Shown piece by piece: positions 56,060 to 64,000 of a DNA stretch of 64,000 nt (the first letter of the stretch is position 1; each line of letters begins with the position of its first letter). Position numbers and translations under genes: made by a program. Origin of the DNA: an uncultured Mucilaginibacter sp. (GTDB lineage Bacteria > Bacteroidota > Bacteroidia > Sphingobacteriales > Sphingobacteriaceae); assembly GCF_913773635.1 (NCBI RefSeq), contig NZ_CAJYGQ010000011.1, positions 1-64,000 on the forward strand, written 5' to 3'. The notes beneath the pieces were generated by a model. It did not search any database. It saw only the letters and a program-made list of their open reading frames with translations, and was not told the origin of the DNA.

Positions 56060-56710
56060 ATGTCATTAAACAGTATATTCCAGTACTTTGTACCTAAAGA
56101 CAAAAAGGTATTTTTCCCGTTATTTGAGCAGGCTGCAACCAACGTAAAGCAAATGGCCGAGGTTTTGGTTGAGGCTGTAAACTCAAAAAATGATGCCGAC
56201 CGCCAGGAAGCGTTCAAGCAAATTGATAAGCTGGAAAATAAAGGTGACGATTTAACTCACCAGATTTACCTTGAATTAGGCAAAAACTTTATTACGCCAT
56301 TTGACCGTGAAGATATACACGCCCTGGCTACTGCTATTGATGATGTGGCCGATTATATTCAGGGTTCGGCTAACCGTATGTTGCTTTATAATATTGAAGA
56401 ATATACAGAACCTATTTGCAAACTTTCTGAATTGATTTTACAGGGCAGCATTGACCTTGAAAAAGCTGTACGCGAGTTGAAAGACCTTAAAAACGTACGT
56501 AATATTGCCGATTCATGCATACGTATTAACAGCGTTGAAAACCAAGCCGATTATGTATTTGACCGCGCCGTTGCCGACTTGTTTTTGTACGAAAAAGATG
56601 CTATGCGCCTTATCAAATACAAAGAAATTTTAGCTGCGCTGGAAACAGCAACCGACATGTGCGAAGATGCAGCCAATGTAATGGAGTCAATACTGGTTAA
56701 AAACGCTTAA
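56060..56710 (+). CDS. DUF47 PhoU-like protein
   Basis: 216 residues, all-helical, resembling PhoU with repeats of the TxxD pattern (DKLENKGDDLTHQIYLELGK, REDIHALATAIDDVADYIQG). DUF47 proteins pair with PiT phosphate transporters and are thought to gate them or relay phosphate levels to a kinase. Here the PiT gene follows after 21 bases and a histidine kinase precedes it, exactly that arrangement. It acts in the cytoplasm. Function is family inference. Confidence 0.9.
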   Translation: MSLNSIFQYFVPKDKKVFFPLFEQAATNVKQMAEVLVEAVNSKNDADRQEAFKQIDKLENKGDDLTHQIYLELGKNFITPFDREDIHALATAIDDVADYIQGSANRMLLYNIEEYTEPICKLSELILQGSIDLEKAVRELKDLKNVRNIADSCIRINSVENQADYVFDRAVADLFLYEKDAMRLIKYKEILAALETATDMCEDAANVMESILVKNA

Positions 56711-56731
56711 TAGCCCAAAACTTACCCACAC

Positions 56732-57739
56732 ATGGTTACCTCGCTGCTTGTTGTTGTAGTTTGCCTTGCCCTCATATTCGATTTTATTAACGGATTTCAT
56801 GACGCAGCCAACTCTATTGCTACCATTGTATCAACCAAGGTTTTAACACCGTTTCAGGCGGTACTTTGGGCTGCCGCTTTCAACTTTTTGGCCTTCTTCC
56901 TTATTAAAGAACACAAGGTAGCCAACACCGTTGCCAAAACCGTACATGAGAACTTTATAACCATGGACGTTATACTGGCAGGCCTTATTGCGGCCATTGC
57001 CTGGAACTTGCTTACCTGGTGGTTTGGTATTCCATCAAGTTCATCACATACCCTTATTGGTGGTTTTGCCGGAGCAGGTATGACCAACGCAATTTTCATG
57101 GGCATTAATCCTCTTACAGCTGTTGATACTGCTTCCATTTTACGCATAGCGGCTTACATATTCCTTGCTCCGTTTATAGGCTTGCTTATTGCCTATGTAA
57201 TTACCATTATCATATTACACATATTTAAAAACTTCAGACCAGCAGTTGCCGAACGATGGTTTAAAAGTGTACAGTTGATATCATCGGCAGCGTTAAGCTT
57301 TGCACACGGCGGCAATGATGCGCAAAAGGTAATGGGTATTATATACGTTGCCTTAGTGGCCGAAAACGTTATTAAACAAGGGCAAACCATGCCCGAGTGG
57401 ATCCCGTTGGCATGTTACACGGCCATTGCAGCCGGCACCATGAGCGGTGGCTGGAAAATTGTAAAAACCATGGGTAGTAAAATTACCAAGGTAACTCCGC
57501 TTGAGGGTGTAAGTGCCGAAACTGCAGGTGCCATTACTCTATTTATGACGGAGCGCCTGGGCATACCTGTATCAACCACGCATACCATTACAGGTTCAAT
57601 TATTGGTGTGGGCTTAACCAAACGTGTATCAGCAGTGCGCTGGGGCGTTACTATTAACCTGCTTTGGGCATGGATCATTACCATTCCAATTTCGGCTCTG
57701 GTAGCTGCGGCTGTTTTTGCAATAATGCATTATTTGTAG
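56732..57739 (+). CDS. pit: PiT-family inorganic phosphate transporter
   Basis: 335 residues with about ten membrane helices. The two PiT repeats are plain: DFINGFHDAANSIATIVSTK near the N-terminus, and SFAHGGNDAQKVMGI with SAETAGAITLFMTERLGIPV and STTHTITGSIIG in the second half. It moves phosphate (as metal phosphate) with H+ or Na+ into the cytoplasm. It is shorter than E. coli PitA (about 500) but typical for Bacteroidota. The DUF47 gene 21 bases upstream should be its partner. Confidence 0.95.
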   Translation: MVTSLLVVVVCLALIFDFINGFHDAANSIATIVSTKVLTPFQAVLWAAAFNFLAFFLIKEHKVANTVAKTVHENFITMDVILAGLIAAIAWNLLTWWFGIPSSSSHTLIGGFAGAGMTNAIFMGINPLTAVDTASILRIAAYIFLAPFIGLLIAYVITIIILHIFKNFRPAVAERWFKSVQLISSAALSFAHGGNDAQKVMGIIYVALVAENVIKQGQTMPEWIPLACYTAIAAGTMSGGWKIVKTMGSKITKVTPLEGVSAETAGAITLFMTERLGIPVSTTHTITGSIIGVGLTKRVSAVRWGVTINLLWAWIITIPISALVAAAVFAIMHYL

Positions 57740-57765
57740 TAGTAGCATAGTAAACCTTTTATAAG

Positions 57766-57773
57766 TAGCTTTG
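57766..57773 (+). promoter_or_regulatory. -7 box upstream of the DUF4197 gene
   Basis: TAGCTTTG matches TAnnTTTG, ending 11 bases before the first ATG at 57785 and 17 before the second. Confidence 0.5.
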
Positions 57774-57784
57774 TCAATACACAA

Positions 57785-58543
57785 ATGCTTATGAAACCAA
57801 TTTTACTTTTGCCGGCACTTGTTTTAACTCTTGCCACTACCACCAGTTGCAATACTTTGCATACCGCTGTTGCAAATAACGGCGGCACCATTTACAGTCC
57901 TAATCAAAACAGTGTGCCAAGTACGCTTGAAATGATAAGCGGACTTAAGCAGGCGCTTGAGCAGGGCACTAATAAAAGCGTAAGCCAGTTATCGTCAGCA
58001 AACGGTTTTTTTGGCAATGCCGCTATAAAACTATTGTTGCCGCCAGAAGCCCAAAAAGCTGAATCGGCATTGCGTAAGCTTGGCTTTAACAAGCTTTGCG
58101 ACGATGCCATACTTTCGCTTAACCGCGCTGCTGAAGATGCTGCAGGTAAAGCTGCACCTATATTTGTATCGGCAATAAAGCAACTTACCGTACAGGATGT
58201 AACCAATATATTGTTAGGCGGCCAAAAAGATGCGGCTACAAATTTCTTTAAACGTACCACAACAACACAACTTACCGAGCAGTTTAAGCCTGTTATAAAC
58301 AAAAGCTTATCAAACGTTGGTGCTACCAAATACTATGGTGCCCTGGTAACACAGTACAATAAAATACCGCTGGTATTTAATAAACTTAACCCAAACCTGG
58401 ATGATTATGTTACTCAAAAAGCTATAGACGGTTTGTTTTACCGTATTGCACAAGAGGAACTGAACATTCGCACCAATTTTTCTTCACGATCAACACCTTT
58501 GCTGCAAAAGGTATTTGGCTACGTTCAGAAAAAAACAAGTTGA
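57785..58543 (+). CDS. DUF4197 lipoprotein
   Basis: 252 residues from the first ATG, 250 from the next in-frame ATG at 57791. A lipoprotein signal ends at TTTSCNTL, and the mature protein is helical with GLKQALEQGTNKSVSQLSSA, GFFGNAAIKLLLPPEAQKAE and a C-terminal repeat ending NFSSRSTPLLQKVFGYVQKK. This matches the DUF4197 family of periplasmic lipoproteins, which have no known function. It is a single gene, 51 bases before the lnt frame. Confidence 0.88.
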   Translation: MLMKPILLLPALVLTLATTTSCNTLHTAVANNGGTIYSPNQNSVPSTLEMISGLKQALEQGTNKSVSQLSSANGFFGNAAIKLLLPPEAQKAESALRKLGFNKLCDDAILSLNRAAEDAAGKAAPIFVSAIKQLTVQDVTNILLGGQKDAATNFFKRTTTTQLTEQFKPVINKSLSNVGATKYYGALVTQYNKIPLVFNKLNPNLDDYVTQKAIDGLFYRIAQEELNIRTNFSSRSTPLLQKVFGYVQKKTS

Positions 58544-58603
58544 TATACCTTATTCTTGGTTGGAGATAAGGAAAGGGAATAAATCAACGTTTCTTTGTAT
58601 AGC

Positions 58604-60214
58604 ATGAGAAAGAACATTTTGCTGGCTGTGTTTTCGGGCTTGTTACTGTGGATTGCCTGGCCACCCACACCTTACACCACCTTTTTGCTGTTTGCAGGCC
58701 TGGTTCCAATGCTAATGGCCATTGAGAACGTTATTAATTCAAACTCCGCAAAAAAAGGCAGGCTTGTATTTGCAACCACCTTTATAGGCTTTTTTGTTTG
58801 GAACTCACTTTGCATATACTGGGTATATAACTCTCTTAAAACTATAGGGCCTGTTGTTGCCGTACCCATAACACTGGTACCATATAGTTTAGGCCCCTTA
58901 TTAATGGCCGGGGCTTGTTGGCTGTATTATCGCACAAGGATAGTTGCATCTAGAGGATTAGCCCTTATTGCATTGGTTTGCTTTTGGATAGGCTATGAGT
59001 ACCTGCACCAATCGTGGGATTTGAACTTTCCATGGATGACGTTGGGCAACGGCTTTGCCGTAAGCCATAAATGGATACAGTGGTATGAGTACACTGGTGT
59101 ATATGGCGGCACTGTTTGGATATGGGCCGTTAACATCATCCTGTTCTTAATCTATACCGGCCTGCGCGAGGCTCAAAACAAAACATTACGCTTAAAGCTG
59201 GTAGCCTCGTTTGTGCTGGTACTGCTTGCACCACTAAGTTTTTCGCTTTATCGTTATTATAATTACCAGGAACAAGCCGCGCCATCAAATGTGGTAGTTG
59301 TGCAGCCTAACATTGACCCTTATACCAAATTCAACGTCCCGGCTTATGAAGAGGTAAGCACACTTACTCACTTATCCGACTCGCTTGGCAAACCCAACAC
59401 GGAATTTTTCATATGGCCGGAAACTGCCATTGCCGAAGATGTAAATGAAGACAACTTCTTCTCAACGCCGCAATACAGCCAGGTAAAACAGTTTTTAAGC
59501 AAGTTTAAGAACGGTAATATTATAACCGGCATTTCTACCTATAAACTTTATAACGATGCCCACACCCTTACGGCAAAGCCTATGGGCCAGGGCAATCAGT
59601 TTTATGATGTTTTCAATACTGCCGTTAACATCGAAAATTCCTCAAAACTGCAGTTTTATCATAAATCCAAATTGGTTCCCGGTGCCGAACTTATGCCGTT
59701 TGGCTCTGCCCTAAGTTTTTTGAAACCTGTATTTGAACACCTTGGCGGCTCAACCGGGGGCTACGGCAGCCAGGCAGAGGCCGATGTTTTTTACTCGCAA
59801 AGCGGCATTGGGGCGGCACCTGTAATTTGCTATGAAACCATTTGGGGTAACTGGGTTGCACAATCGGTGCGTAAAGGCGCGCAGTTTATTGCTATTATAA
59901 CTAATGACGGCTGGTGGGAAAATACATCAGGCAAAGACCAGCACCTGGATTACGCCAAGTTGCGGGCTATTGAAAACCGCCGCTGGGTTTGCCGCTCGGC
60001 AAATACAGGAATTTCGGGCTTTATTAACCAGCGTGGCGACGTAATACAGCAATCGGGCTGGTGGGTGCGTACTGCCTTAAAGCAAGATATTAACCTTAAC
60101 TCAGACTTAACCTTTTACACCCTACACGGCGATTACTTACCTTATGCCGGATGCATACTTGCCGTATCAGGTATTTTGTGGGTAATAGTTGGACTAATTA
60201 GAAAGGTTAGTTAA
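58604..60214 (+). CDS. lnt: Apolipoprotein N-acyltransferase
   Basis: 536 residues from the ATG at 58604; the frame extends to a TTG at 58595 that I do not use. Six to seven N-terminal membrane helices (1-215) are followed by a nitrilase-like domain. The catalytic triad is E273 (FIWPETAIAED), K354 (FYHKSKLVPGAELMP) and C409 (PVICYETIWG). It adds the third acyl chain to outer-membrane lipoproteins at the periplasmic face of the inner membrane. The window contains several lipoproteins it would process (SusD, FKBP, DUF4197). Confidence 0.95.
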   Translation: MRKNILLAVFSGLLLWIAWPPTPYTTFLLFAGLVPMLMAIENVINSNSAKKGRLVFATTFIGFFVWNSLCIYWVYNSLKTIGPVVAVPITLVPYSLGPLLMAGACWLYYRTRIVASRGLALIALVCFWIGYEYLHQSWDLNFPWMTLGNGFAVSHKWIQWYEYTGVYGGTVWIWAVNIILFLIYTGLREAQNKTLRLKLVASFVLVLLAPLSFSLYRYYNYQEQAAPSNVVVVQPNIDPYTKFNVPAYEEVSTLTHLSDSLGKPNTEFFIWPETAIAEDVNEDNFFSTPQYSQVKQFLSKFKNGNIITGISTYKLYNDAHTLTAKPMGQGNQFYDVFNTAVNIENSSKLQFYHKSKLVPGAELMPFGSALSFLKPVFEHLGGSTGGYGSQAEADVFYSQSGIGAAPVICYETIWGNWVAQSVRKGAQFIAIITNDGWWENTSGKDQHLDYAKLRAIENRRWVCRSANTGISGFINQRGDVIQQSGWWVRTALKQDINLNSDLTFYTLHGDYLPYAGCILAVSGILWVIVGLIRKVS

Positions 60215-60219
60215 AAGGC

Positions 60220-60786
60220 TTAATTAAGCCTTTTAACTAATTGCTCTTCTACCTTTTTAAACATTTGCAGGGGTTTTAGTCCGCGCCAGCTCATATCATC
60301 CAGCTCGCCACCAAAGTTTATGAAGTAGTCGATATTACTTTGTTTAAATTCGCGTATCACATGCTCACGGAAGTTTATACCAGCAATCCAGCCGTCTTCT
60401 ACTTCCTGGAACCACTCATCATAATAGCAATCATCTGATGAGTGAAAGTTTAAAATGTTCTCTCCTATCAGGATGAATTTATTGATGCCGTTATCCATCA
60501 TTAATTCCATAATTTCACGCTTAAGCATCATTACGTCATTATTTATGGCATCATTCCACTCGCCAATAAATTCTATAATTACATAGCCGCGGTCATAATC
60601 GGCATATAATACTTTTAAGTATAGTGTGTTTGAACCAAACGAATCCCATTGCGGGTGCAACAAATAGTTATACACCTGCTTATCAAACTCAAACTCATTA
60701 TACACCGTAGCATAAAAAGGCGAATACTCATCCTCTGCCGCAATGTAATCATCCCTCCACCTGTAATATGGTTCTATTTCGTGCAT
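60220..60786 (-). CDS. Conserved cytoplasmic protein of unknown function
   Basis: 188 residues from the ATG at 60786; an in-frame start at 60822 would add 12 residues. Acidic and aromatic-rich, alpha/beta (YATVYNEFEFDKQVYNYLLH, FGSNTLYLKVLYADYDRGYV, INKFILIGENILNFHSSDDC). No signal peptide or membrane helix. I do not recognise a domain. It is convergent with lnt with five bases between stops. Function unknown. Confidence 0.7.
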   Translation of the reverse strand: MHEIEPYYRWRDDYIAAEDEYSPFYATVYNEFEFDKQVYNYLLHPQWDSFGSNTLYLKVLYADYDRGYVIIEFIGEWNDAINNDVMMLKREIMELMMDNGINKFILIGENILNFHSSDDCYYDEWFQEVEDGWIAGINFREHVIREFKQSNIDYFINFGGELDDMSWRGLKPLQMFKKVEEQLVKRLN

Positions 60787-60884
60787 ATCTCTTTTAAATG
60801 TACAGCTTGTTAAGTTATGCATACATAAGTACGGTGCTAAATCCTACTCATCAACTTTCCATACTCAAGCATATAGCATAGCCT

Positions 60885-61703
60885 TTACTGCTGTTTTTTA
60901 CTGTTGTAAGCGTCTACCGCTTTTCTAACGCTGCCATGTTCGTTAAGCAGGGCGGCGGCAGTGGTTTCATCAACACCGGTTTCCTGCATAATCATGCGGT
61001 TACCTCGGTCAACCAGCTTATGATTGGTTAACTGCATATCAACCATTTTATTACCTTTTACCCGACCTAATTGAATCATAACTGTGGTGCTCAGCATGTT
61101 TAAAACCAATTTTTGCGCGGTGCCGGCTTTCATACGTGTTGAACCAGTTACAAACTCAGGGCCGGTCACCACCTCAACCGGAAACTTAGCCTCGGCAGCA
61201 ACAGCGCTGCCTGCATTACATACTACGCAACCGGTGGTTATCCCATTTTGATTAGCTGTTTTAAGGCCACCTACAACATAGGGTGTGCGCCCTGAAGCAG
61301 CTATGCCAACTACAACGTCTTTTTCATTAATATTATAATGCTGTAAATCCTTCCAGGCCTGTTCGGCGTCATCTTCGGCAAATTCAACTGCTTTACGTAT
61401 GGCGCTATCGCCACCGGCAATTATACCTACTACCCAATCAAACGGAACACCAAAAGTAGGTGGACATTCAGATGCATCGACCACACCCAAACGACCACTT
61501 GTACCCGCGCCTATGTAAAATAGCCTGCCACCGCTCTGTATTTTTTGTGCAACAGCTTCGGCAAGCTTTTCAATTTGCGGAAGTGCCTTTTGCACAGACA
61601 GCGCAACCGACTGATCTTCGGTATTTATACCGGCAAGTATTTCACTAACCGACAACTGCTCAAGGTGGTTGTAATGCGAATCTTGTTCGGTGGTGTTTAT
61701 CAT
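60885..61703 (-). CDS. murQ: N-acetylmuramic acid 6-phosphate etherase
   Basis: 272 residues with the SIS sugar-phosphate fold. GAGTSGRLGVVDASECPPTFG (20 of these residues from G92 region) is the MurQ sugar-binding loop including the catalytic glutamate, and TRMKAGTAQKLVLNMLST is the family signature. The C-terminal part VDETTAAALLNEHGSVRKAV is a small helical domain. It cleaves the lactyl ether of MurNAc-6-phosphate in peptidoglycan recycling, in the cytoplasm. A NagZ-like gene at 40.6 kb could supply muropeptide sugars. No murK-type kinase is visible in the window. Confidence 0.93.
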   Translation of the reverse strand: MINTTEQDSHYNHLEQLSVSEILAGINTEDQSVALSVQKALPQIEKLAEAVAQKIQSGGRLFYIGAGTSGRLGVVDASECPPTFGVPFDWVVGIIAGGDSAIRKAVEFAEDDAEQAWKDLQHYNINEKDVVVGIAASGRTPYVVGGLKTANQNGITTGCVVCNAGSAVAAEAKFPVEVVTGPEFVTGSTRMKAGTAQKLVLNMLSTTVMIQLGRVKGNKMVDMQLTNHKLVDRGNRMIMQETGVDETTAAALLNEHGSVRKAVDAYNSKKQQ

Positions 61704-61779
61704 AAATATTCTTACAAATTTGTAACAAAAATCGGTAAAATTCCGTCAACTATAGCAAACCCAAAACGTTTATAAATAG

Positions 61780-61787
61780 TACTTTTG
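61780..61787 (+). promoter_or_regulatory. -7 box of the S41 protease gene
   Basis: TACTTTTG lies 11 bases before the ATG at 61799. An AAGGGG stretch just before the start may serve as a ribosome-binding site, which few genes here have. Confidence 0.55.
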
Positions 61788-61798
61788 TTACCAAGGGG

Positions 61799-63412
61799 AT
61801 GAAGCAAACTGCCGGATTAATTTTCAGATCGATGATATTGGTGTTGCTGGGCGTGGCCGTTGGCCTGCTTATTAACCGCCGTTCATCAAATGCCCCTGCC
61901 GATGACAGCCTTACCGTTTATGACCCCAACGGCAACAAGCTGGAAAAGGTAATGCAAATTGTACGCAAAAAGTATGTTGACTCTATAGACGTTGACAGCG
62001 TTGAAGGCGTTACCATTAACAACCTGCTGCAAAAGCTCGATCCTCACTCGGTTTATTTACACAAAAAACAGGCACAATCATTAAGCGAAAAACTTGAGGG
62101 CGGCTTTGATGGCATTGGCATCGAATCGCAATTGCTGCGCGATACACTGTTTGTTACCCAGGTGCTGCCCGGCTCACCGGCTTACAAAGCTGGCCTGCCC
62201 AATGGTGCACGCATCATTACCCTTAACGGCAAGCCTTTTTCTGGAACACACTTAACCAACGACCGGGTAAACAACGCCTTTTCGGGCAGTAATGATACAG
62301 GGCTTTATGTTGGTGTACTTACTGATGATAGTAAAGCTGTTAAAACATTCCGCATTAAGCGCGGGCACGTAAACCTAAGCAGCCTTGATGCGGCTTATAT
62401 TACATCGCCCGGAGTGGGTTATATTAAAATAAGCAAATTTGGTACTACTACCGATACAGATTTTAAATCCTCGCTTAAACGCCTTAAAGGCCAGGGCATG
62501 CAAAAGCTTGTGCTTGATTTACGTGGCAACGGTGGTGGTTACCTTAATACAGCAACTGCCCTGGCTGATGAATTTCTACCTAAAGGCCGGTTAATTGTTT
62601 ACACCCAAGGCCAGCATGAGCCGCGTACAGATTATTTTGCAACCGATTCGGGTTTGTTTGAGCAGGGTAAGTTAGCTGTTATTATTGATGAGCATTCAGC
62701 ATCGGCCAGTGAGATATTAGCTGGTGCTTTACAGGATTTAGACCGTGCTGTTATTATAGGCCGCAGGTCTTTTGGAAAGGGTTTGGTGCAGGAGCAATTC
62801 AGGTTTGATGATGGTACAGCTTTGAATTTAACCGTTGCGAGGTACTTTACGCCATCGGGCCGCAGCATACAAAAATCATATAAAGCAGGCACAGAAAGTT
62901 ATAAAAACGATTTGGCCGAGCGTTTGCAAAAAGGTGAGCTTTACACTGCACAGAATAATGTAGACGACAGCACTTTTAATATGGCTGTAACTTACCATAC
63001 TACTGCCGGTAAAAAAGTGTACGGCGGCGGCGGCATCATGCCCGATATATTTGTACCCGAAGAGGCTGCGGAAAACAGCCGCCTTGTGTTGGATTTGTTG
63101 CGCAACCAGGCATTTTCAGGCTATGTTGTGGAGCGCATGCAAAACGTTTTGAAAAACTATCGCACGGCAGACGACTACCTAAACTTCTTTAGTATAAATG
63201 ATGTAGAGTTTAACCGCTTTGTTAACTACGGCTCGGCTTTAGGTTTAATAAAAGATGCCGACATGCACGAATTAACCGTTAACAAGCCGTACATCAAAAC
63301 GTTGCTTAAAGCACAGGCCGCCCGTTTTAAATGGGGTAGTGAATGGTTTTACCGTACCCTTAACCAAAATGATGCTGGCATAAGCAAAGCTATTGCCGCC
63401 CTCAACCAGTAA
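61799..63412 (+). CDS. S41-family C-terminal processing protease (CtpA-like)
   Basis: 537 residues. One N-terminal membrane span or signal anchor (about 9-25). A PDZ domain (about 95-180) including LEGGFDGIGIESQLL and GSPAYKAGLPNGARIITLNG. The protease core has LDLRGNGGGYLNTATALADE, the catalytic serine S302 in DEHSASASEIL and the lysine K327 in GRRSFGKGLVQ. It cleaves C-terminal tails of envelope proteins in the periplasm. Its convergent neighbour is the cyclophilin gene, whose stop follows immediately. Confidence 0.95.
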   Translation: MKQTAGLIFRSMILVLLGVAVGLLINRRSSNAPADDSLTVYDPNGNKLEKVMQIVRKKYVDSIDVDSVEGVTINNLLQKLDPHSVYLHKKQAQSLSEKLEGGFDGIGIESQLLRDTLFVTQVLPGSPAYKAGLPNGARIITLNGKPFSGTHLTNDRVNNAFSGSNDTGLYVGVLTDDSKAVKTFRIKRGHVNLSSLDAAYITSPGVGYIKISKFGTTTDTDFKSSLKRLKGQGMQKLVLDLRGNGGGYLNTATALADEFLPKGRLIVYTQGQHEPRTDYFATDSGLFEQGKLAVIIDEHSASASEILAGALQDLDRAVIIGRRSFGKGLVQEQFRFDDGTALNLTVARYFTPSGRSIQKSYKAGTESYKNDLAERLQKGELYTAQNNVDDSTFNMAVTYHTTAGKKVYGGGGIMPDIFVPEEAAENSRLVLDLLRNQAFSGYVVERMQNVLKNYRTADDYLNFFSINDVEFNRFVNYGSALGLIKDADMHELTVNKPYIKTLLKAQAARFKWGSEWFYRTLNQNDAGISKAIAALNQ

Positions 63413-64000
63413 CTATCGGCTCTGAATTCCAAGCAACTTATCCAGCTGCTTGCATTCATTCTTCTTTAAAAGCTCAACGGTCATGGGCACATCTTTTAGC
63501 GGGCGGTCTTTAGCATCTTTAGGTACAGCCGCAATAATGTCAACCATATCAATTCCGCTTACCACCTCGCCATACACAGTATAACCATGATCAAGCTGGG
63601 GGGTGCCACCAACAGTGCGATATATGGCACGTTGCCACTCAGGTACGGTATACCCTTTTAACCTGGTTTGCTGCAAAGAATCAATGCGTGCATTTGTAAC
63701 ACGCTTACCTTCTACAATATAAAACTGGCAACCGCTTGATGCCTTTTGAGGGTTATCATCGCGGGCGGCTGCAAGTACGCCGCGCTTATGAAACAAGCTG
63801 TCTTTAAACTCAGCGGGTATAGTATATTTAACGTCGCCATCCCCTAAAGCCTGGCCGGCAACTGCCTTTTTTGAGTCGGGGTCGCCGCCTTGTATCATAA
63901 AGTTTTGAATTACCCGGTGAAATAGCGTGCCGTTATAAAAACCCTCTTTGGTAAGTTTAATGAAATTGTCGCGATGCTTTGGGGTTTCGTTGTACAAACG
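63413..64000 (-). CDS. Cyclophilin-type peptidyl-prolyl isomerase, 5' end beyond the window
   Basis: The right edge cuts the gene: at 64000 the frame is open and codes for RLYNETPKHRDNFIKLTKEG, the second strand of the cyclophilin fold, so the true start is outside. Visible are FYNGTLFHRVIQNFMIQGGD, ASSGCQFYIVEGKR and HGYTVYGEVVSGIDMVDIIA, the standard active-site segments. A family-specific insertion lies between residues of the two (about RIDSLQQTRLKGYTVPEWQR). It probably acts in the periplasm, as most Bacteroidota members do. The stop abuts the end of the S41 protease gene. Confidence 0.9.
   Translation of the reverse strand, partial: RLYNETPKHRDNFIKLTKEGFYNGTLFHRVIQNFMIQGGDPDSKKAVAGQALGDGDVKYTIPAEFKDSLFHKRGVLAAARDDNPQKASSGCQFYIVEGKRVTNARIDSLQQTRLKGYTVPEWQRAIYRTVGGTPQLDHGYTVYGEVVSGIDMVDIIAAVPKDAKDRPLKDVPMTVELLKKNECKQLDKLLGIQSR

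Noticed and set aside
1..64000. CRISPR arrays, transposases, integrases, rRNA or tRNA genes
   Set aside because: No regular spaced repeats, transposase or integrase proteins, or RNA gene signatures were found in the read.

Overview
The window reads as a chromosomal segment of a Bacteroidota bacterium, most likely Sphingobacteriaceae (Mucilaginibacter/Pedobacter-like). The signs are a SusC/SusD pair with its own ECF sigma factor and FecR anti-sigma factor, TAnnTTTG promoter boxes with few Shine-Dalgarno sites, TlpA-type thioredoxins, DUF5672 and DUF4886 proteins, a PnuT-type thiamine uptake operon, and many short secreted enzymes with AQ-type signal peptidase sites. I see no rRNA, tRNA, CRISPR array, transposase or phage gene. 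Gene content is mostly ordinary core and carbohydrate metabolism. The genus assignment is inference.

Left part (1-12.5 kb). A minus-strand operon (UxaA-family dehydratase, SDR, FAH-family hydrolase, SDR, then the start of a LutA-like lactate utilisation gene) faces a divergent AraC regulator and lies near a secreted GH29 alpha-L-fucosidase. Together they suggest a non-phosphorylative route: L-fucose released outside the cytoplasm, oxidised, dehydrated, oxidised again, and split to pyruvate plus L-lactate, which LutABC would oxidise. A group of secreted SGNH and alpha/beta hydrolases follows, with one unknown exported protein and a 49-residue single-span membrane protein at 12388-12537.

Middle left (12.8-26.4 kb). 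This holds an ECF sigma factor, a COG2509 FAD dehydrogenase, and an aldo/keto reductase with its AraC regulator. Then comes a signal-responsive uptake locus: a divergent FecI-like sigma and FecR, a SusC with an N-terminal STN signalling domain, SusD, a TlpA-like thioredoxin and a secreted basic-secretory-protein metallopeptidase. It contains no glycosidase, so peptide or protein-linked substrates are plausible.

Middle (26-43 kb). An Lrp/AsnC regulator diverges from a CysM-like enzyme, followed by a split DsbD (alpha domain, then beta-gamma). Next are a membrane protein/winged-helix pair, rlmD, aspS, and a TPP riboswitch (minus strand, about 40412-40570) controlling a TonB receptor, a PnuT-like thiamine permease and a translationally coupled acyl-CoA-dehydrogenase-fold flavoprotein that looks like a class D flavin monooxygenase. 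A GH3 NagZ-like enzyme and a small outer-membrane barrel follow.

Right part (43-64 kb). Here lie a glycosyltransferase/ABC exporter pair, a two-part DUF5672 protein, gcvP, an SDR, a GHL10 glycosidase and an anchored coiled-coil protein. A phosphate module (histidine kinase with almost no periplasmic domain, PhoU-like DUF47, PiT transporter) is followed by DUF4197, lnt, murQ, a CtpA-like S41 protease and the truncated end of a cyclophilin. Genes are separated by clear intrinsic terminators, several of them placed between convergent genes.
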